Source: Closterium sp. NIES-65 (lineage: Eukaryota > Streptophyta > Zygnematophyceae > Desmidiales > Closteriaceae). From it: a stretch of DNA of 64,000 nucleotides. Below are positions 54,640 through 64,000 of this stretch, in pieces. The DNA is taken from positions 372,001-436,000 of the forward strand of contig CANXME010002073.1 in NCBI GenBank assembly GCA_948144175.1. The letters are read 5' to 3'. Under the pieces are notes generated by a model. The model was not told the origin of the DNA and did not search any database. It worked only from the letters and a program-made list of their open reading frames with translations. The first letter of the stretch is position 1; each line of letters opens with the position of its first letter. A program made the position numbers and the translations under genes.

Positions 54640-55680
54640 CTGTGAGGGGCTGCATTGGGGGAGAGGTGAGAACCGGGAAGGTGAAAACAGGGTCCATGTG
54701 AGGGAAAGGCATAGGGCAGAAAAAACAAGGAGAGGGGAGCACAGTGAAGTCGGGCATGGTGTTCTTGCGAGTGATAGGCAAAGGGCAGAAAATATGGGGA
54801 GAGGGGAGGACAGGGAAGGCAGAACGGGGTCGATGTGAGAAAAATGGCAAAGGAAAGCAGAATGGGGGAGAGTGCAGGCCAGGGAAAAAGATTGCAGGCA
54901 AGGGAAAAAGATTGCAGGCCAGGGAAAAAGGTTTGGGGGTTTCTGTGTGTGAGGGAAAGGTAAAGGGCAGAAGAATGGGGCAGAGGGGAGGACAAGGAAG
55001 GCGGGTACCAGGTTGCTGTGAGGGAAAGGCAAAAGGCAGCTAAAATGGGGAGAGGGGAGGCCAGAGAAGGCGGGAACGGGGTCCTTGTGAGGGAAAGGGG
55101 TCCCTGTGAGGGAAAGGTATAACGCATAAATACCAGGGGAGGACAGAGTAGGTTAGTATGGTGTTCTTGTAAGGAAAAGTCAAAGGGTGGAAAAGTCAAA
55201 GGGTTAGTATGGGTAGGGGGGACGACAGGGAAGGATGGAACGAAGTTCTGTGAGGGAAACGTTAAGGGTAGAACAAACGAGGAGAGCGGAGGACATGGAA
55301 GGCAGGAACGGTGTTCCAGTGAGGGAAGGCAAAGGGCAGAAACAATGGGGAGAGGGGAGACCAGAGAAGGCGGATATTGTGTTTATGTGAGGGGAAGGCT
55401 AAGAAAAAATATAAGGGGCGAGGGGAGGAAATAGAAGGCGGGTAAGGTGTTCCTATAAGGAAAAGGCGAAGGGCGGAAAGAATGTCGAGAGGGGAGGACA
55501 GGAAAGGCGGACGGGGTTATCAGGAGGGAAAGGCGAAGGGAAGCAGAACAGGGGAGTGTGGAGGCAAGGGAAGGCGATTTGGGGGTTCCTTTGAGGGTAA
55601 GGCAAAGGGCAACAAAACCAGGGGGAGGAGAGGGAAGGGAAGGCAGGTTCAAGATGGCTATGAAAGAAAAGGAGAAGGGC
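54640..55680. repeat. About 70-bp G/A-rich minisatellite
   Basis: Some thirteen diverged units built from GGGAAAGGCAAAGGGCAGAA, GGGGAGAGGGGAGGACA and GGAAGGCGGGAACGGGGT. One neighbouring pair is 69 bp apart; others vary. Minus-strand frames rich in Pro, Ser and Leu follow from the composition. Confidence 0.7.
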
Positions 55681-55999
55681 ATCATACATCGCAATTGCCG
55701 CTCTCCCGGCTTGTATTTTGTTAAAAACTTGCCAGCATCTTCGGCTCCCATCACTGCCCGTTGCTTGTCCAGGTGAGAGATGCTGAAATCATACGCACTG
55801 ATGACTGCACAACGTTCGATCGTCAAACAGTCATTTCAAAAGGCCTGGAGCTTGTCTTGCACATAACCACGCCAGGGGAGGTCGAACTCTGTTGTTGCGT
55901 TGTGTAGCCCATTGCAGCTTCCATAACCCCAAGAAGACAACTTCAATGCAGTGAGTAGTCCACTCGGTTGCTCGGAGTTTGGAAGATAAGAATTTCCTG

Positions 56000-58140
56000 G
56001 GTTTTTACATTACAATATGCGAAATGAGGTGCATGGCAGCAAACTTTGTACTACGTCGACATGTGAAGAGATGGAAAAGCGAGTCATGGCCAGTTTTAAA
56101 AGAAGATAAGTGAATATTTGGAATGGGGCCACTTAAAGTGAGTCCGCCTACATGAGGCGGAACCTTTTTCATAGAACCTGACAGCTTAGCCGGAAACAAC
56201 TCGTACTCGGGTGCCACGTTGTCACTGCACACATTCAGCCCGTTCTGGTTTGCATTGGTGATGGCGCGGCCAACTGCCAATCGTGAAGACAAGTACCCTT
56301 GTGGCGCAGATTGACTTCTATTGCTCTTGTTTGTGCTGGTTCAGGAGCAGCGCTCCCATCACCTGCGTTGCTAACAGATGGGGGAGATGCTGACTGGTTT
56401 AGGCGGCGGAGGAAGCTGAATTGGGTCTTTGAAGCCATGCTTTTGCGCTCTGCCTTTCAAGGATGGGCAGACATCGCTTCAAACTCCTGCCGCGTGATGA
56501 CATTGCCTGCAGCAATCATTGGAGGGTTGTGAATCCCATCACTTGTACCATCCACACCTGCATACGTGGCCGCCGCAGCATCGAGCCTGCTGGCTTTAAC
56601 AACTGGAGATGCTTTCCCCACTGTCATGTTGTGAAAGATCTCATTGAATGTGTCATCACCCTCACCGTACTCCTCAGAGTCAAAAATCTGCATCGCACTG
56701 AATGAAGACCAGCTGAGATGGGTTGGCATGTCTACAGTTAGGAGACTAGCTACCCATCCGAATTCCAATGTAGGCGTGGCTGCCATTTTCAGGAGCAACT
56801 GAAGTAGGCAGCTGCTGCCCATAGGCGAAGGTGGTGGCACCAGAAGATGGGAGGGTAACAAGGAAGAGGCATCAGCTGCCAAGACGTAAAGGTGGCACCA
56901 ACAATTGAGGGGGAAACAGGAGGAAGCATCTGCTGCCCAGAGGTGATCATGGTGGCACCAGCAGTTGTGGTGGCAGTAGGAGGACGCAACTGCTGCCCAG
57001 AGGTGAAGGTGGTGGCACCAGCAGTTGCGGGTGCAGCAGGGGGAAGCATCTGCTGCCCAGAGGTGAAGGTGGTGGCACCAGCAATTGCGGGGTAAGCAGG
57101 AGGAAGCATCTGCTAGCCAGAGGTGAAGGTGGTGGCACCAGAAGTTGCGGGGACAGCAGGAGGACGCATCTGCTTCCCAGAGGTGAAGGTGGTGGCACCA
57201 AAATTTGCGGGGCCAGTAGAAGTATGAATCTGCTGCCCAGGTGAAGGTGGTGGCACCAACAGTTAGTTGCGGGTGCAGCAGGAGGAATCATTTGCTGCCC
57301 AGAGTTGAAGGTGGTGGCCCCAGCAATTGCGGGGGCAACATGAGGAAGCATCTGCTGGCACCAGAAGTTGCGGGTGCAGCAGGAGGAGGCATCTGCAGCC
57401 CAGAGGTGAAGGTGGTGGCACCAGCATTTACAGGGGCAATTTAAGTACGAACCCGCTGCCCAAAGGTGAAGATGGTGGCACCAGCAGTTGCGGGTGCAGC
57501 AGGACCAAGCATCTCTTGCCCAGAGGTGAAGGTGGTGGCATCGGCAATTGCGGGGGCAATAGGAGGAATTTTTTGCTGCCCAGGGGTGAAGGTGGTGGCA
57601 CCAGCATTTGCGGAGGCAGTAGAAGTACGAATGTGAGCCTAGGTGAAGGTGGTGGCACCAGCGGTTGCGGGTGCAGCAGGGGGAAGCATCTGCTGCCAAG
57701 AGGTAAAGGTGGTGGCACCAGCAAATGCGGGGGCAGCAGGAGGACGCATCTGCTACCAAAAAGGTGAAGGTGGTGGCACCAGCAGTTGCGAGGGCGGCAA
57801 GAGGACGCATCTTCTGCCCAAAGGTGAAGGTCGTGGCTCCAGCAGTAGCGGAGCCAGCATGAGCACGCAGCTACTGGCAAGAGTTGGGAGGACAGGGATA
57901 TGGAGTGGCGGATTCAACTGGAGGAGGATGTTTTTGACTACGAGTCTTGTACGTGCTTTTGGCAGCATTTTGTGAACATGGTTGTTGTGTCTCCTTCGTC
58001 GGTGGCACTAGTGCATGAGCCCTTCTGTCATCCGGGTCTGATTGGGATGTGTTATTTTCAGTGTTCTCCATCATGCAGTCCAACATGCGCCATCCACGGC
58101 GGCCTGCAAACAAGTGCAATACATCGCAAATTATTTCATT
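56000..58140 (-). pseudogene. Decayed gene with a 20-residue repeat array
   Basis: From right to left on the minus strand: a short polar N-terminal-like piece (MENTENNTSQSDPDDRRAHA, 57890-58080), then about seventeen 60-bp units (56850-57885) whose best frame is MLPPAAPATAGATTFTSGQQ, then a non-repeat region with IFDSEEYGEGDDTFNEIFH and NVITRQEFEAMSAHP (56457-56720), and further coding-like sequence (NVCSDNVAPEYELFPAKLSG) to about 56005. The frame is not continuous, so the locus is decayed or spliced. I do not recognise it; a mobile-element structural protein is possible. Confidence 0.45.
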
Positions 58141-58260
58141 TTCACGAAACATGTTGTAGTATTGTATGAGAGATTGACCCTACTTAACACATGGACAATG
58201 AAGAATCAGTCTGATTGTTGCAAATGTCTTACTGGGCTATCCAAGGTCGACATTAGACAC

Positions 58261-60140
58261 ACTTATAGAGAGGAACCTACCCTCTGGGGCCAGTGCTGCA
58301 CGACCCTTGCTGCACTTGGTACCTCGACCCTGATCTTTGTTCTGGTTTACGTGGACGACCTGCTCTTCACCACTCCCGACCGCATAGCATTTGCCTCCGT
58401 GAAGAAGGAACTCCAAAGAAGACACACTTGAACTGACCTTGGTGAGCTGCAGCGCTACCTCAGCCTGCAGATTACCAGGGATAGGGCAGCTTGCACCATT
58501 ACGCTGGCTCAGTCGCATATGGTCGAGCATATCCTCACGCGATTTTGCTTCCCGTCCTCCAAGGTACAGCACACCCCTCTTGCAAGGGATCATGGCTCAT
58601 GGCTCCACGTTGGAATGTTATTTGAATCCAGCGGTCCAAATCCTGAGTTGATGGGCTGTCTTATTACTTGATGACCCATATTCGCCTAGACCTCGCTTTC
58701 CCTCTTAGCGTCCTGGTGCATTTTGTTGTGCCTACGAGACAACGACCTTCATACTGGTTGGCTGCTAAGAGGGTGCTGAAGTATGTGGCAAGCACATCAG
58801 GCATGGGATTTGTCTTTGGAGGGAAGTAGCCAGTTACACTCACAGGTTTCTCTGACTCGTCGTACGCGGGTTGTGGCCCTTCCCTTCCTTCCCTTCCCTA
58901 CCCTCCATTCCCACCCTTCCCTTCCCTCCCTCCCCTCGCTTCCCTTCCCTTCCCTTATCTCCATTCCCTCACCTCATCAACCAGGCGGTGCAGTATGCAC
59001 CGTGTCTTGACTCGTTGTAGATCTAGATGAGGAAGCTGTGCGGCCTTGCGTCAGTGTGTGGGCATGTCGCCATATGTCTGGCTGCTTGGATTGCGCATCA
59101 AGTGGCGAACACATTGCTATCGGACTGGCCTGCACAAGCTCGCCCATGATAGCCATGTGTGCTGGGGATTGACACACGTGATGGTGGCACATTTCTTGCT
59201 GGTGAAGCCTTTGATATGTTCATGATTTTCTACCAGGTACACTAGTCTTCTTGTGGATTGTGTACAACCCACTTTCAACAGATGTTGAGCATGTTATATC
59301 AAGCTTACCACCTTTGCCCTAAGGGGGTGTCCAGCTCGTTCATTTCAGGAAATTTAGTACCTCCTCACGATCCAGGGTTCAAAACTTATCACTGTACCTA
59401 TAAACGAATACCCCCTACGTCGAGTCCACCTTTTTTGTCAATTCTAGCGCACGGACACATCCCTCCCACACAGACTTCAACAGTGCAGTGGCGGTGTGGA
59501 AACCAAGGTAACCGGTTCCCTCGTCAACCATAGCGTTGGAATTTTTGCCAAGCCAACACTTCCACTACTGGTTTTGGCGAGTTTCAGGTGGCACTGGCGA
59601 AAATCTTTTGCGCGATATGATAGGCACTCACTGTAGTGGGCAGGATGCTGTTCTGTACCATTGTTTGATGTGCACGCTGATTCCTGTAACGTGCGCCACA
59701 CGATTCGAGGTTCGTGCAGAGGGTGTGCCGTATCGTGAATGGGAGCTGATCATGTCTGGCATTTTTGTAAAACTCGGTGTTACAACGCAAAATGTGGTAA
59801 CTCAAGGGATTTACGAACAGTAAGTGAACGCGCTGGACACCCCCTAATCATATTTCCACTCACCCACCCTCACCCCACAACAGGGGACCACGCATGCTGA
59901 GCGGGAGAAGTTTAGGGCGCTGTGCTAAATGATGAGGAGTGGGATGCCTTGGAGGCTCTCGAGGGGTTCCTTCGACCCTTTGCCAGAGTCTCCAAGCCAA
60001 ACATGTTCGGATTCACCGAACACACGAACCCTTTATCTGTTTGCCCCCCTATCACGAACACAGAACGCTCAAAATCACAAAAAAATGTTCGGGCGAACCG
60101 TTTGATAATCGAACATGTTTGGTTTTCGCCCATGTCCTTC
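58261..60140 (+). repeat. Segmental copy 2 (copia fossil plus flank)
   Basis: It carries the same order as 51060-52480: reverse transcriptase remains (FVLVYVDDLLFTTPDR), an RNase H start cut at the same place, a CCCTTCC stretch, the same unassigned block and the CGAACATG-rich block. The shared cut point shows that the fossil was already truncated when the segment was copied. Here a 522-bp element interrupts it. Confidence 0.8.
59323..59844. mobile_element. PIF/Harbinger-like non-autonomous DNA transposon
   Basis: Terminal inverted repeats GGGGGTGTCCAGC(T/G)CGTTCA bound 522 bp, flanked by TAA at 59320-59322 and 59845-59847. The uninterrupted site survives in the other segmental copy at 52100-52102 as TGA, in CCCTGATCATG. 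A three-base TAA-type duplication and GGG-starting ends fit PIF/Harbinger (Tourist) elements. A 95-codon frame (59536-59823, with CSGQDAVLYHCLMCTLIPV) shows no transposase motif that I can name. Confidence 0.8.
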
Positions 60141-60540
60141 ATGTGGTCAAGTTGTCGCCCGCCAACCGCTTGCACCATGAGCATGTACGCGTCGAACGAT
60201 CGCTTCATCCACGCTCATTTCAGCTCCGCGGCCTCCGGCATCTTCTCCTTCCCCTCCACCAGATCCAATAGCTTGTATTGGGTGTACATCAGCCTCATGC
60301 GAAAGCTCCAGTGCTCGTAGTCCTCCCCCATGAATTTCTCAATAGAGAATGCCTTCACGGGATCCACGGTTGTTGGAGATGGTGTAGTAGACGTAGGTAG
60401 CGTAGGGCTGGCTGGTTGGTGAGTCCCCACTCCTCCACTAGCAACTCCTCTCTGCTCTCTAGCCTTTCTACTTCTATCCATCTCGCCACTAGCACCTCTG
60501 GAGTTCGTACCAACCATATTGAGGCCTTATGAACGATGGA
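60134..60540 (-). mobile_element. Copia gag N-terminal fragment
   Basis: On the minus strand, a start at 60517 and a Ser/Thr/Pro-rich head lead into IEKFMGEDYEHWSFRMRLM and LLDLVEGKE, the typical start of plant copia gag. It lies just downstream of the primer site at 60739-60753 and ends where segmental copy 2 begins. Truncated fossil. Confidence 0.75.
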
Positions 60541-60738
60541 AACTTGAGAAATCGTTTGGAGAGAATTCTGCCAGAAATTTCGATTCTACGAAAAACATTG
60601 TCGCGGACTAGATACTTCGAATTAGAACGCGGATTTGACCACCAATCGAAAGTTCGCAAGCCGAGCTACTAGAAAATGGTCTCATCCGACAACATTGGTC
60701 GAGAATTCACGACGATTCGTCGTCTTCGAAGTCGACTA

Positions 60739-61525
60739 CCCGCTCTGATACCACTTGTTTCAGGATCCGTCATTTTGAGAACTTACGACGAACTCATTAC
60801 TCAACTAAACGCAAATCCGCTCAGTAGGATTGTGCGCCTTAAAATTAGCTACCATCTCCAAGTTGAATCAGTTGTTAAGATGGTCTAGAGAGTAAGAACC
60901 ATGTAAAAACGTCTAGCAGCTGCATAACTAGAATGGTAGAGGAAGTGCAAGCATGTAGGCATAGGAAGTTGGAGTTGAGAACCTCCAAGAGAACCATGAG
61001 AAGGAAGGGGTTCTCCAAGAGCTAGGGAAGGATGGTAGGAACCTTCCCAGCAGCAAGGATGCAACCCTCATCATGAGGTCCTTGAGGTGTCACATGCAAA
61101 ATCCAATCTAGTTGGATTTTGCCTAGGTGTTGCAACATTTGCAACCCATGCTAGAAACTTCTAGCCACCCCAATCCAAAAGTCAAAGTTGACTTCCTAAC
61201 CACCCAACCAAAGATCCATTTATAGTCATGTCCCAAGTAATCACCCAAATTAGATATAACCCCAAAAGGTAATAAGAAATTCAAATCTTGGAAATCTTGT
61301 AACTTGGGCGATCTTGGTCGGAATAAGGCGATCTTGGTGTCGTTGGAAAGCTCTGGATTTCTCCTGCATGATCAAGCATTTAGACTTGGAGAAAAACACA
61401 GAGATGATAATATCCAACAGCCATGCACAATGACATACGCTCATGCAAATCATGCAAGCACAAATAGCACGAGCACTCGGCAGGACGTTAGGATGATATG
61501 CACTCAGAATGACGTGCATCCAACA
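60739..61525 (-). mobile_element. Long copia LTR with primer site
   Basis: On the minus strand the LTR runs from TGTTGGATGC (61525) to CCTGAAACA (60756), about 770 bp, and is followed after two bases by TGGTATCAGAGCGGG, an initiator Met-type primer site. It is AT-richer and much longer than the LTRs of A, B, D and F. No second copy is in the window. Confidence 0.65.
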
Positions 61526-62210
61526 GTATCGACGTCCTTCGTCGACGGCGTCTTCTTCGACGTCTGCTTCTCCTTGTGCAACTTCTCATCTCGACGGGGG
61601 CGACGGCTGGTCGACTGGCCACAGCCTCCCTTGGTGTCGTCCTTATCGTTGTCGTCGCGGTCGGGGCACTCGTAGGAAAGATGGACGGGGTCGTGGCAGA
61701 TCCAGCACTCCCGCCGTCGACCACCACCTCCACGGCCCTTGCCTTGCGCCGACCTCTTCTCGTAAACGTCCTTCGTCGACCGCCCGCCTCCGCTACCACC
61801 TCTGACCGGCTTCCCGCGTTGTTCCTGCTGACAATTCGGCTTCGTCGGTGCAGCGTAACTTGCCTGCGGAAGGAGCTCCATGGGCTGCTCTACCTCTTGC
61901 ATTGCCTCATCTTGGAGAGTGTAGCTGGTGAGGGAGTCCTCGTCTTGGGACTCTCGTGTGCCGTGCACCATTGTAAACCTCTTCATCAGGTTGTAGCTGC
62001 GCGGCAGACCCTTAAGGACGTGGGTGATATAGGACACCGTCGAGTATTCGGCGCCCGCCATTCGCATTTCAACCAGGATCCATCGAGCACGGTTGCAGTA
62101 GTCCGTCACTGACTCCTACTCGCCCACCCAAATGTGAATCATCTTCTCCTCTAGCTGGCCGATCTATAGGTCGTCCTTCACCTGGTTCGTCGACAGGATA
62201 AATTGCCATG
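61526..62210 (-). mobile_element. Copia gag C-terminal fragment with zinc knuckle
   Basis: The minus strand encodes gag helices (YCNRARWILVEMRMAGAEYS, THVLKGLPRSYNLMKRF) and a CCHC knuckle (CWICHDPVHLSYEC). It sits downstream of polymerase sequence and directly upstream of the long LTR, which is not the native order, so it is part of a rearranged fossil. Confidence 0.7.
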
Positions 62211-64000
62211 CCGAGTGACCAGGGAAGGCGGCCTCTAGTAGCTCCTTCAGCCCCTTCAATATGGCCGTGCTGCTGCTGGCGGCGAGCAAGTCGTCGATGT
62301 AGACCAGCACCCAGCAGGTCACTTCGTTGTCGTCGACGTTGAATTAGAGTGCCGTGTCGGCCTGGCTCTTCTTCCAGCCATCGTCCAGTAGTATGCTGTC
62401 CAGAGCCCTGTTCCACTGCAGTGGCGACTACTTCAGCCCGTAGAGGTTGTTCAGCAGCTTGCCTACCCGGCCGGTCCCGTCGTTGAAATAGTCCGGCTGA
62501 TACATATATAGCTCTCGGTCGAGCTTGCTCTGCAGGAAGGCGTTCTTCATGTCGAGCTGCATCATGTTGAGGTCGAGGAGGGCGACGATGCTGAGGAAAA
62601 TCCTCAGCGTGACGTAGCTGCTCATTGGCGCGTACGTCTCATTGTAGTCAGCGCCATACAGCTGCATGAAGCCCTTCACGACCAGCCTAGCCTTCTCGCG
62701 CTCGACGATGTCGTTGATATGGTACTTCGCCGTCAGCCCCCACCAGTTCTTCATAATGTTCACCCTAGGTGGGTGTTCGACCAGCTCCCAGGTTCCCATG
62801 CCGATCAAGCTGCGGATATCCTCCTCCATGGCCTCCTTCACGGTCATCGTGGAGATGTCCCAGCGGTGCTCGGGTTCTTCGTGCATGTCGGGGTCGAGCT
62901 CCGGCAGGTCCTCACCTTCCTCAGCGTCATCATACAGTAGGTCGTCGTCGACCTCGTCGTTCACCGTGATGAAGGCGGCCGGTACGAAGAAAACGGGCGG
63001 CCTCTGTAGTCGGCTTGTACTCCGGAGTCAAGACTGGACCTCAACCACACCGCTGTCGGTGGAATCCTCGACGTCCCCTCCATCATCATCGGCGTCGCTG
63101 CCCTCAGCGTCCTGCTGCACCACAGTCGGCTTCCCTGCCGACTTTTCCCCTGCAGTCGGCTCCCCTGCCGACTGCCTGGTCAACATTGTGGTCGGCTTCA
63201 CTCCTGGCCGCTCCTCTGTCGGTGGCTTCCTTGCTGATGCCTTCTTCACCGGCTCCACCAAAGTTTGCTGCACCTCCTCGGCCAGCTCCTCCCCTGTCGG
63301 CGTCAACTTCACTCACGCGTCGGTCTGCTGGACGTCACGTCTGCCACTGGCGATGCTTTTGGGTGTCGCCACTGGCGATCCCTACTTCTCCCCTCATCGC
63401 CCACACACGTCGGCCACAAGGGGAGGGGCAATAGAGGCAGGGGAAGGGGAATGAGGACGGACGTCCTTAGCGTCCTCATCACCAAGCTCACCAACCTCGG
63501 CGAGCAGGGGGAGCATCGCTGTCGAGATGTCTGTCGGCGGGTTGACCTGCGTCCGCCCTGACGCTGGCCCATGCTCCGACTTTCACACCTCCAATGACAT
63601 CGTTTCATAGAAAACCACGTCCAACATGGTGACCACCATGTTGTCGGTGAGGTCGAGGAGCTCCCAGCCCTTGTACTGCTCCGACACGCCGAGGTGAAGG
63701 TTCCACCTGGCCTTCGGCTTCAGCTTCCCACCACACTGCTGCTAGGGGACGAAAAATTGCGCCATGCAGCCCCACACGCATGCCAACGACAAGTCGGGCT
63801 TCTTCCAGGTGAGCAGCTGGTACAACGTCGTCCCTGGTGGAAGCGTCGACCTCTCAAAGCAGTTGCGGATCCAGATGGCTTGCCACAGAGCGAGGTGTCA
63901 CCAGTGGTGCTGCACGCCCATGTGCAGCAGAAACGTCCGCATTGACTCCACCACTGTCTTCACCACCGTCCGCACCGACTCCACCACCGGATCTCCATGC
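62211..64000 (-). mobile_element. Copia fossil, integrase end to reverse transcriptase, runs off the right edge
   Basis: From the right edge on the minus strand: an integrase C-terminal region (about 63600-63800, with LHLGVSEQYKGWELLDL), a long acidic linker (62980-63320), and reverse transcriptase (MTVKEAMEEDIRSLIGMG to LLNNLYGLK, 62428-62964) ending near WVLVYIDDLLAASSS (about 62280-62320). It resembles element G. Several breaks. Confidence 0.8.

Noticed and set aside
1-64000. Bacterial or organelle origin because of high GC and dense open frames
   Set aside because: Spliced host exons, plant-type tRNA-Asp, LINE with poly-A and copia LTR elements show nuclear eukaryotic DNA.

Overview
The window looks like nuclear DNA of a green plant-lineage organism, most likely a GC-rich green or streptophyte (charophyte-type) alga. 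The evidence is a spliced, plastid-targeted maltose exporter of the MEX1 family, a plant-like tRNA-Asp(GUC), and many Ty1/copia elements with initiator-Met-type primer sites. I cannot name the species. Host coding sequence is sparse; most of the window is retrotransposons, their remains and tandem repeats.

Layout. 1-3784 holds the 5' half of a MEX1-like gene on the minus strand. Three exons join in phase, and the gene runs off the left edge. Intron 1 carries a 5'-truncated LINE with a 46-A tail, set in a 20-bp tandem repeat. 4240-4475 is a worn LTR remnant split by a 130-bp inverted-repeat element. 4930-6852 has plus-strand exon-like pieces of an unrecognised, possibly decayed nuclear protein. 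6853-10798 is simple repeats with a few weak exon candidates. 10799-40461 is a nested copia cluster: element A (minus, 10799-18290), a different LTR with primer site (about 19168-19494), an old element C (minus, in pieces from 19495 to about 39180), and two younger elements, B (plus, 20240-27815) and D (minus, 29823-37208), each inserted in C with a 5-bp target duplication. 40462-41618 holds a coiled-coil coding fragment, the last exon of an unknown gene and a tRNA-Asp. 42340-51640 holds more copia fossils (G and H) and a small non-autonomous element F (42957-44447), complete with both LTRs and target duplications. 51060-52450 and 58290-60140 are two copies of one segment; the second copy also carries a 522-bp PIF/Harbinger-like insertion. 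53050-58140 is repeat-rich, with a minus-strand exon and a 20-residue-repeat coding array. 60134-64000 is a scrambled copia of a second lineage with a long (about 770 bp) LTR.

Elements A, B, C, D and F share one design: LTRs of 130-136 bp where preserved, an iMet-like primer site next to the 5' LTR, a GC-rich tandem-repeat leader, and a common 3' untranslated block. F keeps only the ends and a repeat leader, so it probably depended on proteins from the A/B/D group. The most unusual host signal is that exons here are accompanied by partial, about 10 percent diverged copies of themselves in the flanking introns, often including the splice site. This is seen at all three MEX1 exons and at two other loci.
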